Origin: a virus
Length of the DNA stretch: 64,000 nucleotides
Reading direction: 5' to 3' (one strand)
Virus record (IMG/VR): IMGVR_UViG_3300034073_005193
Location: 1-64,000 of that record
Shown: piece after piece, positions 22,884 to 30,442 of the stretch
How positions within the stretch are numbered: position 1 is the first letter of the stretch
Layout of the letters: each line of letters begins with the position of its first letter
Made by a program: the position numbers and the translations under genes
The notes under the pieces: generated by a model
Database searches by the model: none
Seen by the model: only the letters and a program-made list of their open reading frames with translations
What the model was told of the DNA's origin: nothing

Positions 22884-23867
22884 ATGGAAGAAATAAATAC
22901 AGTACTTTCAAATCTAAATCTAGATGCGCAATGCATTGATTATCAATCAACTAACTCTTCGGAGTTTTATGATATCAAACTTGGCTATAAATGCTCAGTA
23001 AAGAAATTTTCAAATTCTCTCAAAGAGCTTGAATTTAGACTAGGTTCTCATAATTCATTGTTTTTAACTTTACTGCCTAAGAGCGGTTGTGTAAGAATTC
23101 AAAATTTGAAAAATAATCTTCAGATTAAATTTGAAGATGTATATTCCAAAAAAGAAGGGCTTCTCCCAGTAATCCTAGGCAAGGATTACTATGACAATAT
23201 TATTTTTTCAGATTTTTCTAATCATCCCCATACTTTAATTTCTGGAACAACTGGATCTGGAAAAAGTATGGCTCTGCATAACATTATTTGTAATTTATTA
23301 CTAAAAAATAATACAGAACTATATTTATCTGATTCTAAAGGAGTAGAATTTATTCCTTATGAACGTTTTTCTAAAATTTCAGAAATAGCTAAAACATATG
23401 ATGAAAATATATATATGCTTAAAAAAATCCATTATATTATGGAGAGTAGGTTTGCAATAATGCGCTCTAAAAATCAAAATAATTTCCAAAAATTATTTGG
23501 AATCAATCCAATTGCGATTATAATTGATGAACTTTCGGATTTATTGATTCAAGATAAAGATTCTGAATTAAAAAATATTTTACTATCCATTGCTCAAAAA
23601 TCTCGAGCTGCTGGAATTTTTTTAATTGCGGCAACACAGCGTCCGTCAGTTGATATTCTATCTGGGACCATCAAAGCCAATTTCCCGGCTAGAATAGCCC
23701 TTAAAGCAGCCTCCCCAGTTGATTCCAAAGTAATCCTAGACCAGACCGGAGCTGAAATGCTGAAAGGATATGGTGATGCAATTATTAACAATGAAAAATA
23801 TCAATTTCTTAGATTTAAATTTCCACTAATTAATCATCAATCAATAATTCAAAAAATTAAAAAATAA
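22884..23867 (+). CDS. FtsK/SpoIIIE-like ATPase
   Basis: It is a P-loop ATPase of the DNA-pumping FtsK/HerA type. Walker A is GTTGSGKS (121-128), Walker B AIIIDE (211-216), and TQRP (251-254) is the typical sensor segment, followed by ILSGTIKANFPARIA as in FtsK proteins. At 327 residues it has a short N-terminal domain and no membrane segments, so it is a soluble motor domain only. Roles could include DNA translocation, packaging-related or segregation-like functions. Confidence 0.85.
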   Translation: MEEINTVLSNLNLDAQCIDYQSTNSSEFYDIKLGYKCSVKKFSNSLKELEFRLGSHNSLFLTLLPKSGCVRIQNLKNNLQIKFEDVYSKKEGLLPVILGKDYYDNIIFSDFSNHPHTLISGTTGSGKSMALHNIICNLLLKNNTELYLSDSKGVEFIPYERFSKISEIAKTYDENIYMLKKIHYIMESRFAIMRSKNQNNFQKLFGINPIAIIIDELSDLLIQDKDSELKNILLSIAQKSRAAGIFLIAATQRPSVDILSGTIKANFPARIALKAASPVDSKVILDQTGAEMLKGYGDAIINNEKYQFLRFKFPLINHQSIIQKIKK

Positions 23868-23871
23868 AAAT

Positions 23872-24495
23872 ATGATTTTTCACGATAGTTTTGTAAATAA
23901 AACAAAAAATATTTTAAATTTAAAATGCTCGGGTTCAAAAACTCTCTTTAAAAGAGAGCTAGTAAAAGAGCTTGGATTTAATATTCTTGATAAAAAAGAA
24001 TTAAATCTAGGCTTGAATATAGTGTCAAGCATGTTTAGTTTAAATTATTTTCCAGAATGGGAAGTAATTACTGGAAAATTTGGCGGAATCAAACATAAAT
24101 CAAATCTTAAAAAGAAAAATGTTAAAATTTTTCCAAACAATTTCTTAGAAATACTGTTTCAAGTTTTGAATACTCATTGTAATTCGGTTCCAATTTCCAA
24201 AAATAAAATTGTTCAATTATTGAATTTATCACTGCCCAATCAAGAAGTTAGCAATTTGATTAGTGTTGCTATTCAAAAAAAATATATTATTGGATTTCTT
24301 GGAAAGAGAGGCAAAAAAGGAGGAATTGTAAAAGATCCTCTTATTACGCCTAGGATTATGATTGAAGGATTAGCCATAGATGGCACAGAAGATTTGCCTT
24401 TACCAGCTAGACAAGATAAAAAAGAGGCATTATACTGGTCAAGTGCAGATGACTTAGAGCATCTTAACTATCAAGCAGTTCCTAACCAACTTTAA
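23872..24495 (+). CDS. basic hypothetical protein, 207 aa
   Basis: No family is recognised. It is Lys-rich, with a helix-turn-helix-like helical segment around residues 100-140 and a glycine/lysine loop (GKRGKKGG). This suggests DNA binding. It follows the FtsK-like gene by four bases and may be its partner. Confidence 0.7.
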   Translation: MIFHDSFVNKTKNILNLKCSGSKTLFKRELVKELGFNILDKKELNLGLNIVSSMFSLNYFPEWEVITGKFGGIKHKSNLKKKNVKIFPNNFLEILFQVLNTHCNSVPISKNKIVQLLNLSLPNQEVSNLISVAIQKKYIIGFLGKRGKKGGIVKDPLITPRIMIEGLAIDGTEDLPLPARQDKKEALYWSSADDLEHLNYQAVPNQL

Positions 24496-24500
24496 ACGCC

Positions 24501-24950
24501 ATGATATCCAAAGAAGAAAAAAAGATAATCTCTTCTTACTCCAAGGAGATTAAAAAAGCAATAATCACTTTAGTAGAAGAGAATGATTTTTTATATGACT
24601 ATATTGATTTGACAGATTATTGCGGAGCTTGTGGAATTGCTTCTTTAGCTTTATATGAAAAACTAAAGAAAGATAAAGTAAAATGCAATTGGTTTTATGG
24701 ATATCATCAAATTCAATACCCTCATCTTGGGGAGCGTCATTGCTGGGTAGAAGTTAATAATCAAATCGTAGATGTTACTTACAAACAAATATCTGAAAAA
24801 AGTAAAAACATTTATATCTCTCCAATAAAATATGTCAAACTAAAAACAAATCCGCCTCATCAAGTCTTTAATAGATATTGGAGATGGCAAAATCCTTTTA
24901 AATATCATTACGACTGGTCAAACAACAAACTAGAAATTATTATTAAATAA
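24501..24950 (+). CDS. transglutaminase-like cysteine enzyme, 149 aa
   Basis: A Cys in GACGIAS (Cys44), His80 in RHCWVEV and Asp91 in IVDVTY have the order and spacing of the Cys-His-Asp triad of small transglutaminase-like or papain-fold enzymes. The pattern H.W.E...(I/V)D.T is typical of that fold. Such proteins act as proteases, amidases or cross-linking enzymes. There is no signal peptide. Which reaction applies is not clear. Confidence 0.6.
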   Translation: MISKEEKKIISSYSKEIKKAIITLVEENDFLYDYIDLTDYCGACGIASLALYEKLKKDKVKCNWFYGYHQIQYPHLGERHCWVEVNNQIVDVTYKQISEKSKNIYISPIKYVKLKTNPPHQVFNRYWRWQNPFKYHYDWSNNKLEIIIK

Positions 24951-24960
24951 AGAAAAATAT

Positions 24961-25194
24961 ATGGAAGTTCAACCTGAAATTTTATTGTGCTCTTGTCAAT
25001 CTCTAGAAGAAGCTCAATGGGTCCGAGGAGAGCTAATCTCTTTCAACCCCAGAGATTATTGGTTTTATGTATTTAATGACTTTACTATTAAAGTTGCTAA
25101 TGATTTCGGAGGGAAGATCTCTCAAGATAAATTTGATAAGGTTAAAGTCAAATCAGAGGAATTAATTAAAACTTTTCGTTCTAAAAAGAAATAG
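24961..25194 (+). CDS. hypothetical protein, 77 aa
   Basis: No family is recognised. Alpha/beta, with LLCSCQS near the start and a Lys-rich C-terminal end. Its 3' end overlaps the convergent HNH gene by 14 bases. Confidence 0.65.
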   Translation: MEVQPEILLCSCQSLEEAQWVRGELISFNPRDYWFYVFNDFTIKVANDFGGKISQDKFDKVKVKSEELIKTFRSKKK

Positions 25195-25585
25195 CACTCT
25201 TGGCTTTTAGTTTCTTGATATTATCATAATAATCTTTCATAGCTTTAACGCACTTTCTGCATCTGCACTTATACTTTTTGTAGCGCCAGATGGTTCCATG
25301 CGATGAAAGTTTACCGTATTCTCTTTTTTCTAAAGTTTTTTCATGATGACATGCTTTACATAGCAACTGACATTTATTAACTTCATCTAGTAAATTAACA
25401 TCGGCTCGGTCAATAAACTTAGAAATAATAAATTTTTTTTGTTTTGGCTTCAAGTGATCAAATTCTAGATTTTTAGTCGAACCACAGCGCTCGCATTTTC
25501 CACCTAATAATTCTATCAGGCGCAATTTACGAGACTTTCTACGTTCTTTACGAGCAAGTGATTTTTCTGGAGTCCAAACTGACAT
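25181..25585 (-). CDS. HNH endonuclease, 134 aa
   Basis: Motifs: KCERCGSTKNLEFDH, then LLCKACHH, the ββα-metal HNH fold with its structural Cys pairs. The N-terminus is strongly basic. A C-terminal CRCRKC pair may form another zinc site. It is a lone minus-strand gene, typical of a free-standing homing-type nuclease. Its start lies only 11 bases from the divergent gene at 25597. Confidence 0.85.
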   Translation of the reverse strand: MSVWTPEKSLARKERRKSRKLRLIELLGGKCERCGSTKNLEFDHLKPKQKKFIISKFIDRADVNLLDEVNKCQLLCKACHHEKTLEKREYGKLSSHGTIWRYKKYKCRCRKCVKAMKDYYDNIKKLKAKSAISF

Positions 25586-25596
25586 AGCATATAAAT

Positions 25597-25896
25597 ATGA
25601 AATTATCCAATGATGACGAGTTAATTTCTAACATCTTTTTAACTATCTTATTTTTTCTTGGAACTATAATCCTGTTAAAAATAGGTTTTATTTATTGGAT
25701 TATTTGTTGTTCTATTGTTTATTTTTTCATAGTTTCTGACAATAAATTTATAAATTTCATCTCCCCTGCAGAAGAATTTCAAGATAATAGTTATTACATT
25801 TTGCTTTGGTTTTTGGCATTATTAATGCCAATTGCATTGTTTTTAATGTATATTTCTGCTCGAGCCAGTGGTTATAGTAAAGATAACCATGATTAA
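25597..25896 (+). CDS. membrane protein with about three spans, 99 aa
   Basis: Hydrophobic segments lie at about residues 10-29, 31-48 and 67-87. The first part is short and charged, and the C-terminus is polar. It may be a holin-like or other inner-membrane protein; no family is recognised. Its end overlaps the next ATG at 25889. Confidence 0.7.
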   Translation: MKLSNDDELISNIFLTILFFLGTIILLKIGFIYWIICCSIVYFFIVSDNKFINFISPAEEFQDNSYYILLWFLALLMPIALFLMYISARASGYSKDNHD

Positions 25897-26101
25897 TTTG
25901 CCAGAAGTAGGGGAAAAAATCGTAGTCAATAATATTAGATATGCAACCGCCATGGTTTCCGATGTCGTTTGGGATGAAAAACAATTTGATTTTGTAATTA
26001 ATTTACAATGGACAAATACTAATGGCGAATATATAGGTACATCTAGAGTCTACTATCGAGATCAAAATAAATCTTGGTTCAGATTCTCCAACAACAATTA
26101 A
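25889..26101 (+). CDS. hypothetical protein, 70 aa
   Basis: No family is recognised. It is beta-rich, opening MINLPEVGEKIVVNN, like a small barrel domain. I chose the ATG at 25889, which overlaps the upstream stop, over an in-frame ATG at 25868. Confidence 0.65.
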   Translation: MINLPEVGEKIVVNNIRYATAMVSDVVWDEKQFDFVINLQWTNTNGEYIGTSRVYYRDQNKSWFRFSNNN

Positions 26102-26119
26102 CAAATAATTAGGTGAAAT

Positions 26120-26347
26120 ATGAGCGAATCTTGTGTCAAAAAAGTAAAAAATGCATGGCATCGAGCTAGGAACTTTAATAAAAAGAAAAGTGCAGATGGC
26201 GTAGTAACAAAATCAAATAGCCCAGGAATGACTTTGAAAAAATGGGCAAAGCACCAGGTTGAGACCGGCAGCTCTTTAGCAGAAGAATGTAGCCAATGGC
26301 TAAAGAATAAAAAAACACTAGCTCAAAAGTCACGAACTAAGAAATGA
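26120..26347 (+). CDS. small basic protein, 75 aa
   Basis: No family is recognised. It is very Lys/Arg-rich, with a helical Trp-containing C-terminal half, so nucleic-acid binding is likely. The stop overlaps the ATG of the membrane protein at 26344. Confidence 0.65.
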   Translation: MSESCVKKVKNAWHRARNFNKKKSADGVVTKSNSPGMTLKKWAKHQVETGSSLAEECSQWLKNKKTLAQKSRTKK

Positions 26348-26688
26348 ATTATATTTTAATATTGTTAGTCCTTATTTTTTTACTAGCATTTATGCTTTTG
26401 AAAATGATTAGGTCTGAACAATTTGTTAAATCTTATTGCTTGAATATTTTTCAACAAAGGCAGAAAGTATTTTTACAAGAATTTAAGTCTCATTATAAAA
26501 TATATGGCTCTGAAAATTCTAACAAAAAACAAGCCATGATTGAAGTTTTACAAGATTATCTGTGGTCTAAGTCCCAAGATTTGGACCGCAATATCTCCAA
26601 TAAAGTTTTTAACTTAGATTTAATTCTTGATATTGCCCATATTGTTTGGTTAATTTATTTTATTGAAAAAAACAATGATGTTAGTTGA
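26344..26688 (+). CDS. single-span membrane protein, 114 aa
   Basis: Residues 3-20 are a hydrophobic N-terminal anchor followed by positive charges, so the remainder is probably cytoplasmic and is helical. A second hydrophobic stretch occurs near residues 92-107. No family is recognised. Confidence 0.65.
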   Translation: MNYILILLVLIFLLAFMLLKMIRSEQFVKSYCLNIFQQRQKVFLQEFKSHYKIYGSENSNKKQAMIEVLQDYLWSKSQDLDRNISNKVFNLDLILDIAHIVWLIYFIEKNNDVS

Positions 26689-27031
26689 TGTAAAAAAATT
26701 AAAAGAAATTATCAATCCAATCGAGAATCCTCCATGGAAAGAAATAAATTCAAAAATTTCTTACGAAGAAATATTAAACTCTAAAGAAATAGAAATCTCT
26801 AAAGAATATGACGCACTAAATCCAATAACAAGAGAACAGCACATTGCAAAAATAGCGCATTTTGTAAAAAATGGATGGAATGATGAACCAATTACAATTG
26901 TCTTTAACAAGGATTTATACCCCATATACGATGGCAATCATAGATTTTGTGCTGCCATTCTTCGTAATGATGATTACGTTTTTGCAAACGTAGAAGGAAG
27001 TCGAGAGATGATCAAAAAAATATCATATTAA
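26675..27031 (+). CDS. ParB/sulfiredoxin-like domain protein, 118 aa
   Basis: The segment PITIVF...YPIYDGNHRFCAAIL has the features of the ParB N-terminal (ParB/Srx) fold: a hydrophobic strand, a loop, and D-G-N-H-R in the nucleotide-binding region. There is no DNA-binding helix-turn-helix domain. It could be a nucleotide-binding or modifying enzyme. I chose ATG 26675 over TTG 26663. It lies just before the tRNA-Gln gene. Confidence 0.65.
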   Translation: MMLVDVKKLKEIINPIENPPWKEINSKISYEEILNSKEIEISKEYDALNPITREQHIAKIAHFVKNGWNDEPITIVFNKDLYPIYDGNHRFCAAILRNDDYVFANVEGSREMIKKISY

Positions 27032-27056
27032 TTGATATAGTTAATGTGATATTCGT

Positions 27057-27129
27057 TGGGGAGTCGCCTAGTGGTTATGGCAGCGGACTTTGAATCCGCC
27101 ATTCGTGAGTTCGAATCTCACCTCCCCTG
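27057..27129 (+). tRNA. tRNA-Gln (anticodon TTG)
   Basis: Cloverleaf: acceptor TGGGGAG with CTCCCCT (first pair T-T, as the weak first pair common in tRNA-Gln), anticodon arm GCGGA-CTTTGAA-TCCGC, and T arm GTGAG-TTCGAAT-CTCAC. The anticodon is TTG. G73 matches Gln identity, and CCA is not encoded. Confidence 0.88.
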
Positions 27130-27151
27130 CTAACTTTCTGCAATTAAAGCG

Positions 27152-27179
27152 TTGACACCTATAAGATCGTAGCTATGTT
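27152..27179 (+). promoter_or_regulatory. sigma-70-like promoter of the sigma-factor gene
   Basis: TTGACA at 27152-27157, a 16-base spacer, and TATGTT at 27174-27179. A leader hairpin GGCGGG-tagt-CCTGCC (27191-27206) precedes the AGAGAGG ribosome site. The -10 and the following bases match the deaminase promoter at 17170. Confidence 0.7.
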
Positions 27180-27224
27180 GCTTCACATGCGGCGGGTAGT
27201 CCTGCCCAACAGAGAGGTAATATA

Positions 27225-28022
27225 ATGTCTACGTATCTTGATAAGATCAAAAACTGCGAGATTCTTTCCAATGATAAGCTTGTTGCTCTGTTTGCCCAAT
27301 ATTCTTTGACGGGTGACATTCAAGCTCGAAATAAAATCATCAACTCTACGCTTAGGCTCGTTGTAAAAATTGCAAGCCAGTATAAGCATTATGGAAAGTT
27401 TGACGATCTCATCCAAGAAGGTAACTGTGGTCTTTTGAAGGCTATTGACAAGTTTGATTTTACCCTTGGAGTTCCCTGGAGTAACTATTCTGCTCAGTGG
27501 ATTCGAGCTTATATTCTTCGCTTCACATTTAACAATCAAACCATGGTAAAGCGAGGAACCTCTCCCGAGGAGAGAAAGTATTACTGGAAACTTCTTCGAC
27601 TGCGGTCGAAGCTGGAAGCCCAGGGCAAAGACGCCAATGCCGAGGCTTTGGCTACCGAAATGAACCTAACCAAAGAACAGGTTGAGTTCATTCTTAGCAG
27701 GTCTACGGTCGATTCTAGTCTTCAATCAATCTCCTGCAACAGTTTCGATGAAGATCCTTCTGAGGAAATTCTAGACCCCATCTCTTCAAACGCAGAAGAT
27801 AATATTGTCGATGCTATGTCTAATTCTCTAATCGAAGAAAAAATGAATCTATTTGCTGATAGCCTTACCCCTCAGAAGAGGCTAGTATTTATGAATCGCT
27901 TTATGTCTGATGAATACCAAACTTTTGCTCAGCTAGGCGAGCAACTAGGAGTCACACGTCAGCGTGTCCAGCAAATTGAATCAGAGCTTAAGAAGCAATT
28001 TATTTCTAAAATCAAAATTTGA
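27225..28022 (+). CDS. sigma-70-family RNA polymerase sigma factor
   Basis: Region 2 is clear (LRLVVKIASQY, then FDDLIQEGNCGLLKAIDKFD and WIRAYI, residues 43-97), which contains the core-binding and -10-recognition parts. Region 3 follows, and region 4 forms the C-terminal helix-turn-helix (QLGVTRQRVQQIE) for -35 recognition. There is no region 1.1, so it resembles the RpoH/alternative type at 265 residues. It would redirect host RNA polymerase to phage genes, presumably later ones. It has its own strong promoter and higher G+C than its neighbours. Confidence 0.92.
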   Translation: MSTYLDKIKNCEILSNDKLVALFAQYSLTGDIQARNKIINSTLRLVVKIASQYKHYGKFDDLIQEGNCGLLKAIDKFDFTLGVPWSNYSAQWIRAYILRFTFNNQTMVKRGTSPEERKYYWKLLRLRSKLEAQGKDANAEALATEMNLTKEQVEFILSRSTVDSSLQSISCNSFDEDPSEEILDPISSNAEDNIVDAMSNSLIEEKMNLFADSLTPQKRLVFMNRFMSDEYQTFAQLGEQLGVTRQRVQQIESELKKQFISKIKI

Positions 28023-28417
28023 ACAGGAATGACTTTTAAATTAATCTTTAATAAGATTATGAGTCAAGACCAGGCTCAAGTCTAAAAGCAATTAGAATCA
28101 TAAATTTTATTTAAACACATTTAAATAATTGCCAACCTGCCCTTGCAGGATTCATCTTACCGCCAACTTGCCAAAACAATTTCAACGAAGATTTCACTTT
28201 AACTCCTTATATTACGCGCGTAACGGGTGCGCGGGGGCGGGCGCGCGATATATATTTATAAATAATATATAATATATTATCCTATTTGGATAACTTTATT
28301 TCACTAACGTTCATAAAGTTATCGGGAAAATTTTTTTTCAATTTAAAAAATGTAGGCGACTATGCTACAAAATTAATATTCATTCTGTTTTTTAAACTAT
28401 TTTTTTTGCATATAGTT
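28023..28417. other. 395-base non-coding region with GC-rich/AT-rich junction
   Basis: No convincing gene is present; a 17-codon ORF at 28030 is too short to support. A small hairpin CCTGC-cctt-GCAGG is near 28137-28150. At 28213-28248 there is a run of CG-rich, partly alternating purine-pyrimidine sequence (GCGCG, GGGGGCGGG, GCGCGCG), extreme for this AT-rich genome. It is followed directly by about 35 bases of pure A/T (28249-28281). This arrangement is typical of an unwinding element at a replication origin or a strong regulatory site. No repeated initiator boxes were recognised. Confidence 0.5.
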
Positions 28418-28735
28418 ATGAAAACATTATCTGTGTTATTTCTCTTTTTAACCGGATGTATGGAAGTAAATAGCTGGGAGTCTCAAGAAGAGACAGAAGA
28501 AGACTCTTCTTTTGAAGAATCTCAATATTATGAAGATTTTGAATTTGATGATTCTTATGAAAGAAATAATTGCCCAGTTTATTATCAAAAATTTGAATTT
28601 AAAAACAATCAATATGTAATTGAAATTCCTTCAGAATGTCATTTAAATTATTTTGAAACTGGTCGACCTACACCAGATAAACAATATAATCAAAATATTC
28701 TTTTAGAAAATTCAATTATTCATCAGGAATATTGA
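28418..28735 (+). CDS. acidic lipoprotein, 105 aa
   Basis: The start MKTLSVLFLFLTGC is a lipoprotein signal with lipid Cys at 14. The mature part is extremely acidic (runs of Glu/Asp and Ser/Tyr, residues 20-50), then carries two Cys. It would be anchored in a host membrane. I chose the ATG at 28418; longer in-frame starts only add hydrophobic residues. TTGCATATAG lies three bases upstream. Confidence 0.7.
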   Translation: MKTLSVLFLFLTGCMEVNSWESQEETEEDSSFEESQYYEDFEFDDSYERNNCPVYYQKFEFKNNQYVIEIPSECHLNYFETGRPTPDKQYNQNILLENSIIHQEY

Positions 28736-28995
28736 TGAATAATTCTTGGTTAAATTATGGCTGGATTGATGATGATGAAGACGTAGAGAATATTCAAACC
28801 GCCGATACTTTACGACCAGAAGATTTAGAAAGATTATTAAAAGAAAAATCCAAAGATCCAAAAGAAGATGGAATTAATTGCAAAATTTGCAAAGATTGGT
28901 TTCATCTATCTGAACCCAACGAATCTGATGGAACATTTATTTGCAGAGAATGTCGAATAAGACCTTGGAGAAATTCTCCAATTAATAATGATTAA
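28735..28995 (+). CDS. zinc-finger protein, 86 aa
   Basis: An acidic N-terminal half (DDDEDVE) is followed by a zinc-finger pattern CKICKDWF at about residue 48 and CREC at about 71. No named family is recognised. The ATG overlaps the upstream stop by one base. It lies just before the tRNA-Ser gene. Confidence 0.7.
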   Translation: MNNSWLNYGWIDDDEDVENIQTADTLRPEDLERLLKEKSKDPKEDGINCKICKDWFHLSEPNESDGTFICRECRIRPWRNSPINND

Positions 28996-29015
28996 TTTGA
29001 TATAGATATTGAAAT

Positions 29016-29103
29016 AGAAGGGTGCCAGAGTGGTCGATCGGGCTTGATTGGAAATCAAGTGTACGTGAATAGCGTACCGGGGGTTCGAATCCCCCCTCTT
29101 CTG
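29016..29103 (+). tRNA. tRNA-Ser (anticodon GGA)
   Basis: Acceptor AGAAGGG with CTCTTCT (one G-T pair), anticodon arm CTTGA-TTGGAAA-TCAAG with anticodon GGA, long variable arm typical of serine tRNA (GTACG...CGTAC-like), and T arm GGGGG-TTCGAAT-CCCCC. CCA is not encoded. The stop codon of the convergent protease gene begins at the next base. Confidence 0.88.
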
Positions 29104-29925
29104 CTAATTTTTAAGTAAATTATTAATTGTTACTGCATCAACAAAGAATGACATATTTGGAACTGCCGGTCTAAAAAAAGAACATATTCCAATTAATTTC
29201 CCATCTATGTCAAAAGCTCCGCCTCCAGAGTTGCCCATATAAATCGGAGCTGTAATATGAACTAATTTTTGTTGATATCCTGTGGGATTTATTTCAGTTC
29301 TAAAACCTGAAATAATTCCAGTAAAATATGTAAATTCAACTCTTGCAGGATGCCCAACAATATGAACTTTTTCACCAATTTTTCCATTAGATCCAGATAC
29401 TTCAACAAAACTATCTGAGCTGTAATCTAATGTTTTTAAAATCATAATATCGTTATTATTGTCAAATTTTATTATTTTTGCTTTTTTAGTTGGTGGATTT
29501 TCTAAATTATAAGAATTTGATATTTCACCAAAAGTTTTAAATGAAACTTCTAACCCAAGCATATCATCAAGGTTAGGAGTGTAACTTAATGCTTTAATTA
29601 TTTTAATTAAATCTTCTAATGTTTTTTCTTCTTTTTTAATAATTTCTTCGCTAATTTTAGCATCTTCTGGTTCTGGAATTAAGCTTTCTCCACAGTGCCT
29701 TGCGCTAATAATTATTTCTGGAGAAATAAAAACTCCTCCACAAAAAGTAGAATATTTTTTATTTTCTTCTGACGGGCGTAAAAACGCAACAGAGCTATTC
29801 TCTAATTTATAAACTAGATTTGTATTTTGCTGTTGCTCTATAGATGCAACTTTTACATGCGACGGAATTGAACAACAACCAAGTAAGAAAAACAAACAAA
29901 AAAGAAAAGATATCTTGTTTTTCAA
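29104..29925 (-). CDS. trypsin-like serine protease lipoprotein
   Basis: The start MKNKISFLFCLFFLLGCC is a lipoprotein signal with lipid Cys at 17. The trypsin-fold catalytic residues, numbered from the TTG start, are His77 (SARHC), Asp159 (NNNDIMIL) and Ser233 (MGNSGGGAF). There is no PDZ domain. I chose a TTG start at 29925 because a GGAG ribosome site has correct spacing to it; a GTG two codons upstream is too close. The enzyme would act outside the cytoplasm, attached to a membrane. A phage-encoded, membrane-anchored serine protease is unusual; roles in envelope remodelling or exclusion are possible. Confidence 0.85.
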   Translation of the reverse strand: MKNKISFLFCLFFLLGCCSIPSHVKVASIEQQQNTNLVYKLENSSVAFLRPSEENKKYSTFCGGVFISPEIIISARHCGESLIPEPEDAKISEEIIKKEEKTLEDLIKIIKALSYTPNLDDMLGLEVSFKTFGEISNSYNLENPPTKKAKIIKFDNNNDIMILKTLDYSSDSFVEVSGSNGKIGEKVHIVGHPARVEFTYFTGIISGFRTEINPTGYQQKLVHITAPIYMGNSGGGAFDIDGKLIGICSFFRPAVPNMSFFVDAVTINNLLKN

Positions 29926-30055
29926 AGCCACTCCTATGTTCGTCGCTTACACGCCTAATGATATACGTTATATATGCTTATATTCTTTGTGCAGTATCAA
30001 AAATAGTAAAAATATGTAAGTTGATGTATTACAAAAAAAGCATATAATTTAGCAT

Positions 30056-30382
30056 ATGAATATGGAGATCGTATATCAAACAGAGTTTGAAACTTTAGCA
30101 ACAGATATCGCTTCAATTTACAATCTGTTATACGACACTCCTAATTATTATAAATCTTCTCATGTTCAAATTTTAATATCTTTATCAGACTATGGAGATG
30201 GATTTCATAGATTAATTAGTCGAGCCTGTATCAAAAACCCTCAAGAAGAAATCTATGACATGGTTGTAGATATTCAAGGTCAACCCATTGACGCGCTAAG
30301 AAAAATGCACGAAGATCTATTAAACCTTTTAGAGGAAGAGCTTCCTGACGAAGCTAAAAGAAGACAGTATCGTTACAATTAA
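30056..30382 (+). CDS. hypothetical protein, 108 aa
   Basis: No family is recognised. It is alpha/beta, with acidic and helical C-terminal residues 75-108. The sequence AGCATATAAT ends only eight bases before the ATG, so it might be read as a leaderless transcript or start further downstream (ATG at 30062). Confidence 0.65.
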   Translation: MNMEIVYQTEFETLATDIASIYNLLYDTPNYYKSSHVQILISLSDYGDGFHRLISRACIKNPQEEIYDMVVDIQGQPIDALRKMHEDLLNLLEEELPDEAKRRQYRYN

Positions 30383-30442
30383 TGATTTTTCAAATTATTA
30401 TTTTAATAATTCAAATTATTTGTTTAATTAAAGGAAAAGAAT

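Noticed and set aside
27183-27539. Minus-strand open frame of 118 codons over the sigma-factor start
   Set aside because: It is opposite the conserved region 2 of the sigma factor and runs across its promoter; it is a shadow frame.
28030-28086. 17-codon open frame after the sigma-factor gene
   Set aside because: Too short and without a clear ribosome site; it could arise by chance.
28406-28415. TTGCATATAG as promoter of the acidic lipoprotein gene
   Set aside because: It ends three bases before the ATG, so a transcript would start inside the gene unless it is leaderless.
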